A stretch of 64,000 nucleotides of DNA from Aquabacterium sp. A3 (GCF_038069945.1 NZ_JBBPEV010000001.1:1922001-1986000); one strand, 5' to 3'; counted from the stretch's first letter, positions 33,565 through 44,699 are shown. Notes: a model not told the origin generated them from the sequence alone. Numbers and translations are program-made.

Positions 33565-35439
33565 TCAGGACGAGGCGTTGGCCGTCCACTGGCCCACGCG
33601 GAAGATGACGAACTCGGCCGGGCGGCTCGGGGCCACCCCCACCAGGCAGATCATCCGGCCGTTGTCCAGGTCGTTCTGCGTCATGGTGCTGCGGTCGCAG
33701 CGCACGAAGTAAGCCTCTTCAGGCTTGCTGCCCAGCAGCGCGCCATCGCGCCACAGCACGTAGAGGAAGTCCTCCACGGCGGAGCGGATGTTCTTCCACA
33801 GGCGCTCGTTGTTGGGCTCGAACACGGCCCACTGCGTGGCCTTCTCGATCGAGTGCTCCAGGTAGATGAACAGGCGGCGCACGTTGACGTACTTCCATTC
33901 GGGGTCGGAGCTCATGGTGCGCGCACCCCACACACGGTGGCCGCGCCCTTCGAAGAAGCGCAGGCAGTTGACGCCCTCGGGGTTGAGCACGTCCTGGCGG
34001 GCCTTGTTGATGTTGATCTCGAACTGCGTCAGGCCGCGCACCACCTCGTTGGCGGGGGCCTTGTGCACGCCGCGCTCGATGTCGTTGCGGGCGTAGATGC
34101 CGGTCACGAAGCCCGACGGCGGCAGCATGAGCTTGCGGGGGGGTACCCCCGGCGCGTTGGGCACGGTGGGGTCGAGGATCTCGATCCACGGGTGATAGAG
34201 CGCGGCGTACTTGCTGTCGAACTTGCCGCGGAATTCGCGGATGTCGGTCAGCGAGGCCCGCGGCGGGCCATCCACCACGGCGATGCGGTAGCGGCATTTC
34301 TCGGCGTGGGCGATCAGGTGGCCGGCGGCGGCCTGCACGCGCTCATCACCATCGAGCGCGCCCGCATCGGGCAAGGCCACGATGGCGATGTCGGTCAGCT
34401 CGGCCAGGGCCTCCAGGCCGGTGGCCTTGACCTCGGCGTGGTCCACATCGGCCTCGGCGCCACGGAAATCATCGGGCTCAGGCACGACGCCATCGCTGCC
34501 CTGGGCCAGGCGCTTGTCGGCGCCTTGCAGTGCGGCGACCAGGGCGGCCGGGTAGAAGGCCTCGCCCGCGTCCGTCCATTGCAGGGCCACCATGGCGTTG
34601 TCGTCTTCAGGGTCGTTGAGGCCCAGCACGGTGCCGATGAAGCGGCGCTGATCGGGGTGGGCGGCCAGCTGCTCGTAGCTGTCGATGCGACCACGCGGGC
34701 CATACACCGTGGTGCGCATCTCGACGATGGCCAGCTGCACGCCCGGCTGGTCGATGATGGCGTTGTCCACCACGCCGCCCGAGCCCACGAAGGTCTGACG
34801 ACCATCGGCGTCCACCTGCACCACCAACAGGCGGCCCGTCACCACGGCGTCGTTGCCCTTGAGCGCCGTGTCGGCCGCCTGCGTGACCTCGACCACCGTG
34901 CCATGCCGCGCGGTTTTGACCTGGATGCCCCAGGTGTGTTTGGCCAGCAGGTCGCCCACCACCGAGGGGTGGCGGAAGGCCAGGTTCTTGCTGCGCACCA
35001 CTTGCGTGTCGAGCAGCACATTGCCGTCGCTGCCCGGCCAGCGGGCCCACCACAGCGCGGTGCCCAGCGTGGGCGAGGCGTCCAGGCGGGCGGTGTGGTC
35101 GCGTGGCGTGAGGCCTGCGCCGGCACGGAAGACGCGCGAGATGTACAGCCGCGTGCCGCCGTTGTTGAAAAACGCGCGGGCCGCATGCGCCAGGTAGGCG
35201 GCCCGGGGCTCGGGCTCACCGCTCATGGTCAGGGCGTCCAGCCCGCCATACACGCGCTCGAACTCGGTGAACGAGGTGATGAGGCGCGGCTCGGTGGCCT
35301 TCGGGCCGCCGGTGAACTGCACCGGCCCGAACCGGGCCACGCCGGCATAACCGGTGGTGCTGGTGGGCACCCCTTCGATCGACTTGGAGCGAAAGCTCAC
35401 TTCTTCCACATAAACGCCTGGGGCAAGGTACTCGGGCAT
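33565..35439 (-). CDS. Tail sheath protein 1 (Afp2-like)
   Basis: A 624-residue sheath protein with the family opening LAPGVYVEEVSFRSKSIEGV, then TTGYAGVARFGP, and a full C-terminal domain (VNVRRLFIYLEHSIEKATQWAVFEPNNERLWKNI, EEAYFVRCD, RPAEFVIFRV). The middle also has the conserved sheath segment ALYHPWIEILDPTVPNAPGVPP. Sheath contraction drives the tube and spike out. It is the first of the two sheath genes and is followed by tube 1. Confidence 0.97.
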   Translation of the reverse strand: MPEYLAPGVYVEEVSFRSKSIEGVPTSTTGYAGVARFGPVQFTGGPKATEPRLITSFTEFERVYGGLDALTMSGEPEPRAAYLAHAARAFFNNGGTRLYISRVFRAGAGLTPRDHTARLDASPTLGTALWWARWPGSDGNVLLDTQVVRSKNLAFRHPSVVGDLLAKHTWGIQVKTARHGTVVEVTQAADTALKGNDAVVTGRLLVVQVDADGRQTFVGSGGVVDNAIIDQPGVQLAIVEMRTTVYGPRGRIDSYEQLAAHPDQRRFIGTVLGLNDPEDDNAMVALQWTDAGEAFYPAALVAALQGADKRLAQGSDGVVPEPDDFRGAEADVDHAEVKATGLEALAELTDIAIVALPDAGALDGDERVQAAAGHLIAHAEKCRYRIAVVDGPPRASLTDIREFRGKFDSKYAALYHPWIEILDPTVPNAPGVPPRKLMLPPSGFVTGIYARNDIERGVHKAPANEVVRGLTQFEININKARQDVLNPEGVNCLRFFEGRGHRVWGARTMSSDPEWKYVNVRRLFIYLEHSIEKATQWAVFEPNNERLWKNIRSAVEDFLYVLWRDGALLGSKPEEAYFVRCDRSTMTQNDLDNGRMICLVGVAPSRPAEFVIFRVGQWTANASS

Positions 35440-35492
35440 GGTGTTTCCCTCTGGTCTGCGGTTGGGGGTGGTCCGAAAACGATCTGAAAAAT

Positions 35493-36413
35493 TCAGGCAA
35501 AGACAAGGCTGGCGTCGGGCACGACGTGCGTCCGCCCCAGCACGAGGTTGAGCGGGCGCACGGCCTGCACGGTGTAGCCGGCAGGCACCTGGGTGCCGCG
35601 CAGCACGTCATCCAACCGGGCCGCCGAGGCGCGCTCCAGCGGCAGGCTGTCTTCGGGGTGCTCGGCGTCAAAGTCGGGCATGGCGGGCGGCAGGTACACC
35701 CACAGGTGCACCGGCAGTTGGGCCGGCAGGGCCGCCCCGGTGACGGCCCCCGGGCCCAGCACGGCCACGAACTCGCCACGGTCGTCGACATGGCCATGGG
35801 CCAGGCGGGCCTCGGTGGCGACGTTGGGCGCGCCGTTGCCCGGGCGGGTGATCACGACCCGGCCCCAGGGCACGCGGGCGTTCACGCCAGGCGCTGCCGT
35901 GCGCCACACCGTGCCTCGCACGGCGGTGGCGTGGCTGGGCAGGGGGTAGCGCGCCCCGGGCCACAACCAGGCCTCGCGGATGTTGTCCAGCGTGGCGGGC
36001 GGCACGCCGGCATTCAGCACCGGCGGCACCGACAAGCGACGAGGCACGAACCAGCGCAGCCCGTCCTGTGCACGCAGGTGCAGGCGCAGGCCATCGGCAT
36101 CGTTGGCCGGGTTGCCATCGTCCACCGGCTCGGCCTGCTCCAGCGCACGCGCCAGCAGGCGCGCCACACGGCCTTCGTGCCGCAAGGCCACACGGCCCTC
36201 GCCATGGCCTACCCAGGGCATGGGGCAGGGTCGCTGACCCACGGCCTCCAGCTCGGTGCGCAGGAGCGCCCCACCCGGCAGGGTGACGGGGTACTGCGTG
36301 ACGGCATCGCGCCACTGCACCCCCATCAGCAGTCGATGACGCACCCGGCCCATGGGCACGGTGTCCTGCGGGGTGAGCGGATGGCCCATGACGGGGGGCA
36401 AGATGGCGCTCAC
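35493..36413 (-). CDS. eCIS protein with a carboxypeptidase-regulatory-like beta-sandwich
   Basis: A 306-residue protein between the terminator and sheath genes. Residues about 160-215 (ATAVRGTVWRTAAPGVNARVPWGRVVITRPG ... GHVDDRGEFVAVLG) have the strand-turn pattern of carboxypeptidase-D-regulatory-like beta-sandwich domains, here probably structural rather than enzymatic. The N-terminal part is Arg-rich and unassigned. The ATG at 36413 overlaps the DUF4255 stop as ATGA. It could be a particle-cap or sheath-associated protein. I know of no firm homologue. Confidence 0.6.
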   Translation of the reverse strand: MSAILPPVMGHPLTPQDTVPMGRVRHRLLMGVQWRDAVTQYPVTLPGGALLRTELEAVGQRPCPMPWVGHGEGRVALRHEGRVARLLARALEQAEPVDDGNPANDADGLRLHLRAQDGLRWFVPRRLSVPPVLNAGVPPATLDNIREAWLWPGARYPLPSHATAVRGTVWRTAAPGVNARVPWGRVVITRPGNGAPNVATEARLAHGHVDDRGEFVAVLGPGAVTGAALPAQLPVHLWVYLPPAMPDFDAEHPEDSLPLERASAARLDDVLRGTQVPAGYTVQAVRPLNLVLGRTHVVPDASLVFA

Positions 36414-37060
36414 GATGAGGCGCCCTCGAGCTGGATGTCGGCATCCGTCACCGGCGGCGTGGGCAGGGCCACGCGCGTGTCGATGCGCACCACCCGCGCC
36501 ACGTAGGGCACCGAGAGGTGGTACTCGCCCGGCAGCGAATCGAAGGTGCGCATCAGCGCCTCGGTGGAGATCTCTTCCAGCATGAGCTGCACCGAGTCGG
36601 TGGGCTGCAAGGTGGGCTCGTCTGCGTACGCTGGTGGCAAGGCCGGCTGGTACAGCAAGGGGCCCGTCAGCGAGGGCGTGCCCTCCAGCACCTGCAGCGC
36701 CCGGCCCAGGATCATGTGCTGGTACTCGGCGTTTTCAGCCCAGGGCGTGAGCAGGAAGTGCAGGTCAAGCGCCAGGTGGCCGCGGCCATCGCCATGGCCC
36801 ACGGCCGACCAGGTGCTGCGCATGGTGCGGTTGAAATCCACCCGGTACAGCAAGATGGACAGCGCGTAGGTGCCGATGCGCGACGCCAGCAGCGCATCGC
36901 TGAGGTCTTCCGTGCGGATGAGCACGGCCTTGGTGGCCCGTCCGGGCACGGGTTGGCGCTCCAGAAAGGCTTGCGCCAGGAGGCGTTCGATGCTTTTGCC
37001 GACGGCTGCAATGCTGGCGTAACCACCCACGTGTGTCCCCAGTTGGGGACATCCGCTCAC
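36410..37060 (-). CDS. DUF4255 protein (Afp16-like tube terminator)
   Basis: A 216-residue DUF4255 protein, the first gene of the eCIS run. The signatures are YASIAAVGKSIERLLAQAF, ILLYRVDFNRTMRS, LALDLHFLLTPWAENAEYQHMILGRALQVLEG, LPGEYHLSVPYVARVV. Afp16 and Pvc16 relatives cap the tube and set particle length. The first codon is uncertain: GTG at 37060 or GTG at 37030 (VGGYASIAAV). The second matches usual family N-termini better, though its Shine-Dalgarno is weak. A perfect 7-4-7 inverted repeat lies between the two candidate starts. Confidence 0.9.
   Translation of the reverse strand: MSGCPQLGTHVGGYASIAAVGKSIERLLAQAFLERQPVPGRATKAVLIRTEDLSDALLASRIGTYALSILLYRVDFNRTMRSTWSAVGHGDGRGHLALDLHFLLTPWAENAEYQHMILGRALQVLEGTPSLTGPLLYQPALPPAYADEPTLQPTDSVQLMLEEISTEALMRTFDSLPGEYHLSVPYVARVVRIDTRVALPTPPVTDADIQLEGASS
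37034..37051. promoter_or_regulatory. Perfect inverted repeat at the start of the eCIS run
   Basis: The sequence TGTCCCC-AGTT-GGGGACA is a perfect 7-bp inverted repeat with a 4-base loop. It lies inside the first codons of the DUF4255 gene if translation starts at GTG 37060, or in the leader just before GTG 37030. It could be an operator or a hairpin around the ribosome-binding region. Confidence 0.4.
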
Positions 37061-37168
37061 GACATCGACATCCCCTGTTCGAGTCGGCGAAGTGTGCCCA
37101 GCGGTGGTGCACAGCGGCCATCCCTAGGGGTAGGGGGCCCCACCGTCACACTTGAAACACCATGTGTA

Positions 37169-37185
37169 CGCGCCGGGCCGGCGCG
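37169..37185 (-). terminator. GC-rich hairpin after the diguanylate cyclase gene
   Basis: CGCGCCGG-G-CCGGCGCG is a perfect 8-bp inverted repeat with a single central base. It lies seven bases beyond the stop of the DGC gene and before the eCIS operon. There is no T-run after it, so it may be a palindromic protein site rather than an intrinsic terminator. The remaining 110 bases to the DUF4255 gene contain no promoter I could read with confidence. Confidence 0.3.
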
Positions 37186-37191
37186 GCGGTC

Positions 37192-38349
37192 TCACGCGGC
37201 CTGGGGCACCATCGAGGCCACGATGCAATCGCGGCCCCGGGCCTTGGCGGCGTAGAGGTTGCGATCGGCCACGCGCAGGGCCTGGTCAGGATCACCGCCG
37301 GTGTACTGCACCACACCCAGACTCATGGACACCTGGAACCGTTGCCCTTTGGCGACGAATGGGTGCTCACGCAGGCGCACGGCCAGTTTTTCGGCCACGG
37401 CCTGGGCGCCGACCAGATCGGTGTCGGGCAGCAGCACCACGAACTCCTCACCGCCATAGCGCGCCACCAGGTCGATGCGTTCGCGCGTGTGCTGACGCAG
37501 CAGTTGCCCCAGTTGCCGGAGCACGTCGTCGCCAACGGCATGCCCCCACCGGTCATTGATCTGCTTGAAATGGTCGATGTCCATGATGAGGATGCTCAAG
37601 GGGCGCTCGTGACGCACTTGCCGATGGGCCTCGCGCGCCAATTGGCCCATGAAGGCGCGCCGGTTGGCCAGACCGGTGAGTGCATCACTGAGCACCAGCG
37701 ACTTCAGGGCACGTTGCCGACGCTGCAGCAACCACGCCAGCAAGAACAACACCCCCGACAGCGGCAGCAGGGCCAGCAAGGCGGTGAGGCGCAGCCACAG
37801 GCTCCACCAGGGCGTGAGGGCCTCGCCCACGTACACAGGGCGGTGCAACAAGAAGGCGTAGGGCAACCAGTCCAGCAACTGCGCGGCCTCGTGGGCCAGC
37901 ATCAAGACCAGGCAGGCCCACAGCCCGACGCGCATCTGGGCCATGCTGAACAACCCCCGGCCCACCACGAAGGTGATGAGCAGGAACATGCCCATGGGTG
38001 TGTCCTTGATGCCCATGCCCAAGGCCAGAATCACCAGGCCCAGCATCGTGGGCAAGAGCACGGCCTGCACGGCCAGTGCGTCGGGCGCCGGATCCAGCCG
38101 GCGCGGCCACAGCCACAGCGCCCACAAGGCCATCCACAGCAGCACGGCACCATGACCGGCCTGCAGCACAGGCCACCACCGTGCGTCGAAGGCCTGGGCA
38201 GCGCCCAGGTTCAGCATCGGCGCCCACTGCAGCAGCCAGAGGATGGCCAGCACGGGCCAGATGGCCAGGATGTAGAGCACCACGCTGGCACGGTCGGTGC
38301 GTTGCGCCACACGCTGGTCGAGTGTCTCCAGCCAGGCGGGCGTTGTCAT
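37192..38349 (-). CDS. Membrane diguanylate cyclase (GGDEF)
   Basis: A 385-residue protein. The N-terminal half has about six hydrophobic helices (VVLYILAIWPVLAILWLL, ALWALWLW and others); the C-terminal GGDEF domain spans about residues 215-370. The active-site motif is GGEEF at about residue 298 (RYGGEEFVVLLPDTD), and NRRAFMGQL marks the domain start. It should make cyclic di-GMP from two GTP. The inhibitory-site position has ERID in place of RxxD, so product inhibition is probably absent. It overlaps the upstream paralogous gene as ATGA, and both lie directly before the eCIS operon. Confidence 0.9.
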   Translation of the reverse strand: MTTPAWLETLDQRVAQRTDRASVVLYILAIWPVLAILWLLQWAPMLNLGAAQAFDARWWPVLQAGHGAVLLWMALWALWLWPRRLDPAPDALAVQAVLLPTMLGLVILALGMGIKDTPMGMFLLITFVVGRGLFSMAQMRVGLWACLVLMLAHEAAQLLDWLPYAFLLHRPVYVGEALTPWWSLWLRLTALLALLPLSGVLFLLAWLLQRRQRALKSLVLSDALTGLANRRAFMGQLAREAHRQVRHERPLSILIMDIDHFKQINDRWGHAVGDDVLRQLGQLLRQHTRERIDLVARYGGEEFVVLLPDTDLVGAQAVAEKLAVRLREHPFVAKGQRFQVSMSLGVVQYTGGDPDQALRVADRNLYAAKARGRDCIVASMVPQAA

Positions 38350-39509
38350 GTGCCCTCCCGCATCGCGTCAGGCGCGCACAGGCGGCTGCACACGCGGTTG
38401 CGACCGGCGGCTTTGGCCTGGTAGAGCTGGCGGTCGGCCTCGACCAGCACGGCCTCGGCATCAGCGTCCGGGCCGGGCGCCTCGACCAGGCCGATGCTGA
38501 TCGAGACCTGAAAGGTGTGCGCGCCGTCCTTGAACCGCTGCGCGGCCACGGTGCTGCGCAGGCGCTCGCACACCCTTTGGGCGTCTTCCAGCCGGGTTTG
38601 CGGCAGCAGCAAGGCGAATTCTTCACCACCCAGCCGTGCCGCGATGTCGGTGGGGGTGCGCAAGGTGCCCAGCATGATGGCACCCAGCGTGCGCAAGACC
38701 TCATCACCGGCGTGGTGCCCATGGCGGTCATTGATCAGCTTGAAGTGATCGGCGTCCAGCAGGGCCACGCACAAGGGCAGGCCGTTGCGTTCGCGGCGGG
38801 TCAGCTCGGCCTGCAAGGCGGCCATGAACCGGCGCCGGTTGGACAGACCCGTGAGCTCGTCGGTGTGAGACAGCTGGGTCAGCGAGGCGTGCATCTCGTC
38901 CAGGCGCCCGAACAGCAACAACAACAGGTACATCAGCACGCCGTAGCCGGCATAAAACACATACTCGCGCCACACCGCGAACCACCACATGGGGCGGTCG
39001 TTGACAAACAGCCCCTGCCCCAAGGCCGGCGCGTAGGTCCAGCCCGCCAGCAAGACCCCCAGGTCATGCCACAACAACATGGTGGCGCACACCACGTAGG
39101 CCACCACCATGATGCGCATGGGAAACATGAGCAGGCCGATGGCCAGCACCCCGATGAGCACCAGGTTGGTGCCGGCGGTGAAGGTGCCGGCCAGGATGGT
39201 GATGACGGTGTAGCCCACCCCGATGGACAGGCACACCAGCAGGCTGGCCGCATCCTGACGCTGCCGCGCATGACGACGCGGCCACATCCACCAGGCCAGG
39301 CCCGCATTGACCAGCACACACAGCGTGATCAGGGCCTGCAAGCCCCACATGGACGGCATGTGGAGCGAAGCGCTGACGGCCGGCGTGAGCAGGGCCCATC
39401 CATGCAGCGCCAGCACGATCACGAAAAAGGGCGTGCTGGACCACACGGCCAGCAGCACGCGGGACGCGGGAGTGGAGCTGACAAGGATCCGCTCGAAAAA
39501 ATCACGCAC
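38346..39509 (-). CDS. Membrane diguanylate cyclase (GGDEF)
   Basis: A 387-residue paralogue of the next gene. About six hydrophobic helices occupy residues 1-195 (LLLAVW..., TLCVLVNAGLAWWMW, YAGYGVLMYLLLLLFGRL). A GGDEF domain follows (LSNRRRFMAALQAEL; active site LGGEEFALLLPQTR at about residue 290). The I-site position reads TPTD, not RxxD. It starts at a GTG at 39509 with a weak Shine-Dalgarno and is the first gene of a two-gene unit. The signal sensed by the membrane part is unknown. Confidence 0.9.
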   Translation of the reverse strand: MRDFFERILVSSTPASRVLLAVWSSTPFFVIVLALHGWALLTPAVSASLHMPSMWGLQALITLCVLVNAGLAWWMWPRRHARQRQDAASLLVCLSIGVGYTVITILAGTFTAGTNLVLIGVLAIGLLMFPMRIMVVAYVVCATMLLWHDLGVLLAGWTYAPALGQGLFVNDRPMWWFAVWREYVFYAGYGVLMYLLLLLFGRLDEMHASLTQLSHTDELTGLSNRRRFMAALQAELTRRERNGLPLCVALLDADHFKLINDRHGHHAGDEVLRTLGAIMLGTLRTPTDIAARLGGEEFALLLPQTRLEDAQRVCERLRSTVAAQRFKDGAHTFQVSISIGLVEAPGPDADAEAVLVEADRQLYQAKAAGRNRVCSRLCAPDAMREGT

Positions 39510-39669
39510 GGGGGCGTTTCCAGTGTTGCCTGGTCAAAGGATGAACCATGGGGGGTTTATCGGCAAGCCACTGCGGGGAACAAGGCACACCAGCGTGCAA
39601 ACTGCACGGGCCCTGGGGCCTTGGCGCAGGACAAGGCCCCTTCAGGCCGTCTGGGCTATGCTCACGGGC

Positions 39670-40041
39670 ATGATTCTGATCTTGCGCTGGTTCTTGCTGG
39701 CCTCGGCCCTGCTGCTGCTGACGCAGCTGAACATCGGCATCGAGGTGCAGTCGTTTGGCTCTGCCCTGTGGGCGGCGTTCATCATCGGCCTGCTCAACGC
39801 GTTTGTGCGGCCGCTGCTGATCTTGCTGACCCTGCCGGTGACGGTGCTCACCCTGGGGCTGTTCCTGTTCGTGATCAATGCCCTGACCTTCCAGATGGCC
39901 TCTGGGCTGCTGGAGGGCTTGCAGGTGCAGGGTTTTGGCAGCGCCTTGCTGGGCTCGCTGTTCTACAGCGCGTGCGGCCTGGTGATCGACACGGCCTTGC
40001 AACGCCTGTTTGGCCGCCGGATGCTGATCAAGGATCGCTGA
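39670..40041 (+). CDS. DUF360 / phage-holin-superfamily-IV-like membrane protein
   Basis: A 123-residue protein with three or four hydrophobic helices: LILRWFLLASALLLLTQL, ALWAAFIIGLLNAFVRPLLILL, LTLGLFLFVINALTF, and a C-terminal hydrophobic stretch. The segment IIGLLNAFVRPLLILLTLPVTVLTLG is the hallmark of this small membrane family. Despite the holin name it is usually chromosomal and not linked to phage. I chose the ATG at 39670 (MILILRWF); an in-frame ATG at 39658 would add four residues. The genes on either side are convergent or divergent, so it appears monocistronic. Confidence 0.85.
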   Translation: MILILRWFLLASALLLLTQLNIGIEVQSFGSALWAAFIIGLLNAFVRPLLILLTLPVTVLTLGLFLFVINALTFQMASGLLEGLQVQGFGSALLGSLFYSACGLVIDTALQRLFGRRMLIKDR

Positions 40042-40073
40042 GCGCCGGTCCGTGAGCGGCCATCCTGGAGGGC

Positions 40074-40574
40074 TCACAGGGGGGCCAGCCGCCGCCGCAA
40101 GCCCGCCAGCGCGTGCTCGACCGTGGCCTGCCGCACGGCCGCACGGTCGCCCGTGAAATGGTGGCAAGCCGCGTGCGCCGCCCCGCTGCGATGCGCCCAG
40201 GCCAGCCACACCGTGCCCACCGGCTTGGCGGGGCTGCCACCACCGGGCCCGGCGATGCCGGTGACGGCCACCGCCCAGTCTGCCGGCACCGCACTGTGCA
40301 CCAGCGCGCCCCGGGCCATGGCCAGGGCCACCGGCTCACTGACCGCACCATGCTCGGCGATCAAGGCCGCTGGCACGCCCAGCCATTCGGCCTTGGCCTC
40401 GTTGCTGTAGGTGACGACGCCCCGCTCGAACCACAGGCTGGAGCCCGCCAGCTCGGTGCAGCAGGCCGCGATCAGCCCCCCCGTGCAGGACTCGGCGGTC
40501 ACGAGGCGCTCGCCGCGCGCCAGCAACAAGGTGGCCAGCGCCTCGACGGCGGGCAGGTGGGTCACGGTGTCCAT
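40074..40574 (-). CDS. pncC: Nicotinamide-nucleotide amidohydrolase (CinA C-terminal family)
   Basis: A 166-residue single-domain CinA-C protein that converts nicotinamide mononucleotide to nicotinate mononucleotide in pyridine nucleotide recycling. Typical motifs are [38 protein letters not shown] and [28 protein letters not shown] lies eight bases before the ATG at 40574, so I prefer this start to the ATG at 40616, which overlaps the pgpA stop. It is the last gene of thiL-pgpA-pncC. Confidence 0.95.
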   Translation of the reverse strand: MDTVTHLPAVEALATLLLARGERLVTAESCTGGLIAACCTELAGSSLWFERGVVTYSNEAKAEWLGVPAALIAEHGAVSEPVALAMARGALVHSAVPADWAVAVTGIAGPGGGSPAKPVGTVWLAWAHRSGAAHAACHHFTGDRAAVRQATVEHALAGLRRRLAPL

Positions 40575-40612
40575 GTAAAACGCTCCTGAACCATGTTGCG
40601 CATGGGCGGTGT

Positions 40613-41212
40613 TCAACCCAGCAGGCCCACCGCCGGGCCGCCTTGCCGCCAGGCCACCGCCAGGGCCAGCAGCAACAGGGTGCAGCCTGCCGCCACCAGG
40701 TCATCGAACATGATGCCCAGCCCCTGGGCCCAGCCGATGGACCGCCCCGGGCGGGCTTTGAACAAGGCATCGGCCCAGCCCACGGGGCCGACCTTGGCCA
40801 TGTCGAACACCCGAAAGGTGATGACCGCCACCAGCTCACCCCGCCAGTCAACAGGTGAGGCCACCCACAACACCAGCCAGATGGCCCAGACCTCGTCCCA
40901 CACCACCGAGCCGGGGTCGGCCACGCGCAAGGCCTGCGCCGTGCGGGTGCAGGCCCACCAGCCCAGCAGCCAGCCTGCCGCGAGGGTCAGGGCCCAGTAG
41001 AGATCCGCCACCGTCCCCCGGCCCCAGACCCCGTCCAGCGCAGCAAACACCAGCCAGCCCCACAAGGTGCCGACCGTGCCGGGCATGATGGGACTGAGCC
41101 CGCTGCCCGCACCAAACGACAGCAGGTGGGCCGGATGAGACAGCATCAGCCGGGCAGACGGCCTGCGCGGCGGCTGGGTCAGGACAGCGTCCGAGACGTC
41201 TGCGGGGTTCAT
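40613..41212 (-). CDS. pgpA: Phosphatidylglycerophosphatase A
   Basis: A 199-residue integral membrane protein that removes phosphate from phosphatidylglycerophosphate to make phosphatidylglycerol at the inner membrane. Family signatures are [20 protein letters not shown] near residue 33, [11 protein letters not shown] at about 104, and a C-terminal block [18 protein letters not shown] followed by [15 protein letters not shown]. The ATG overlaps the thiL stop as ATGA. The order thiL-pgpA-pncC is a common betaproteobacterial arrangement. Confidence 0.96.
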   Translation of the reverse strand: MNPADVSDAVLTQPPRRPSARLMLSHPAHLLSFGAGSGLSPIMPGTVGTLWGWLVFAALDGVWGRGTVADLYWALTLAAGWLLGWWACTRTAQALRVADPGSVVWDEVWAIWLVLWVASPVDWRGELVAVITFRVFDMAKVGPVGWADALFKARPGRSIGWAQGLGIMFDDLVAAGCTLLLLALAVAWRQGGPAVGLLG

Positions 41213-42213
41213 GCCGACACCTTGAAGTGGTCAAACGAGGTCCAGCGGTTGGCCACGGCCTGCCGGGGCGCGTCGTCGGGCCAGGCGTCCAGCTCGCCCC
41301 GCCACAGGCGCAGGCCAGGCTCGGCCTCGATGGCGCCGATGCGGCTCACGCGCAGGCCCAGGGCGTCGCCCAGCGCCTGCACCTCGGTGCGCCGATCGGC
41401 CGGCGCCGTGAAGACCAGTTCGTAGTCATCGCCCCCGGCCAGGATGCCATCGTGCCGCTCAGCCTCTGAGCGGGCCCACAACACGGGGCTGACCGGCAGC
41501 GCGTCCAGCACCACCGAGGCACCCACCCGGCTGCGCCGCAGGATGTGCCCCAGGTCGCCCAGCAGGCCATCAGAGACGTCGGCGGCGGCGGTGGCCAGCC
41601 CCCGCAAGCCCAGGCCCAGTGCCACCCGGGGCTGCGGGCACTCCATGGCCCGGCGGGCCACCTCGAAATGCTCGGCCGACAGGCTGAGGCGCCCCCGGAA
41701 GGCCTCCAGGGCCAGGCGGGCCTCACCGGGCGTGCCGCTCACCCACAGGTCGTCACCGGGGCGGGCGCCGCTGCGCAGCAGGGCTTGCCCAGGGGGCACC
41801 TCGCCGAACACCGTGATGCCGATGGCCAGTGGCCCCGCCGTGGTGTCGCCGCCGATCAGCTCGCAGTCGTGCTCGTCGGCCAGCTGGAACAAGCCCCGGG
41901 CGAAATCGGCCAGCCAGGGCGTCTCCACCCGGGGCAGGGTCAGCGCCAGGGTGAAGCCCAGGGGCCGGGCGCCGCAGGCGGCCAGGTCCGACAGGTTCAC
42001 GGCCAGGGCCTTGTGGCCCAAACGCACCGGATCGACGGTGGACAGAAAGTGCCGTCCTTCCACCAGCGTGTCGGTGGAGACGGCCAGTTGCTGGCCCGGC
42101 GACGGCGCGATGATCGCGCAATCGTCACCGTTGCCCACCACGGCACGGCGCGGACCGACGCCCGCGGGACGGCAGAAAAAGGTCTCGATGAGGTCGAATT
42201 CGCCCAGGCTCAT
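41209..42213 (-). CDS. thiL: Thiamine-monophosphate kinase
   Basis: A 334-residue enzyme that phosphorylates thiamine monophosphate to thiamine pyrophosphate with ATP. It shows GEFDLIETFF at the start, GNGDDCAIIAPSPGQQLAVSTDTLVEGRHF with the metal-binding aspartates at about residues 28-55, and NLSDLAACGARP, GGDTTAGP and DVSDGLLGDLGHIL, all classic ThiL motifs. The ATG at 42213 is the natural start. The frame stays open much further upstream but only as antisense of maeB. It diverges from maeB. Confidence 0.97.
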   Translation of the reverse strand: MSLGEFDLIETFFCRPAGVGPRRAVVGNGDDCAIIAPSPGQQLAVSTDTLVEGRHFLSTVDPVRLGHKALAVNLSDLAACGARPLGFTLALTLPRVETPWLADFARGLFQLADEHDCELIGGDTTAGPLAIGITVFGEVPPGQALLRSGARPGDDLWVSGTPGEARLALEAFRGRLSLSAEHFEVARRAMECPQPRVALGLGLRGLATAAADVSDGLLGDLGHILRRSRVGASVVLDALPVSPVLWARSEAERHDGILAGGDDYELVFTAPADRRTEVQALGDALGLRVSRIGAIEAEPGLRLWRGELDAWPDDAPRQAVANRWTSFDHFKVSA

Positions 42214-42291
42214 GGGTGGGATTGTCGCGCCAAGCGACGCGCTCTTCGAAGGTATTGCGGAGATCCACACGCCACACCGCTCGGGAGTTCC

Positions 42292-42297
42292 TAGAAT
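42292..42297 (+). promoter_or_regulatory. Candidate -10 element of maeB
   Basis: TAGAAT lies about 48 bases before the maeB ATG in the 132-base divergent thiL/maeB region. No convincing -35 hexamer was found, so this is weak. Confidence 0.3.
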
Positions 42298-42345
42298 CAG
42301 GGGGTTAGGCCGCGCTCTTGCCGCCACGCCACACAAGGCACGCTC

Positions 42346-44640
<2,295 letters not shown>

Positions 44641-44699
44641 GCGCCAGCACCCACCCGGACCCTGACGGCGTATAACACAAGCTGTCAAGCCCCCGGAAA

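Noticed and set aside
3021..37060. Defective contractile-tailed prophage
   Set aside because: No capsid, portal, terminase or integrase; AAA+ ATPase, DUF4255, two sheaths and DUF4157 are eCIS marks.
3021..37060. Type VI secretion system
   Set aside because: No TssJLM membrane complex, TssB/C pair or ClpV-type ATPase; the sheath genes are the phage/eCIS type.
39670..40041. Phage holin/lysis gene of a prophage
   Set aside because: It is a DUF360-type chromosomal membrane protein; no phage genes surround it.
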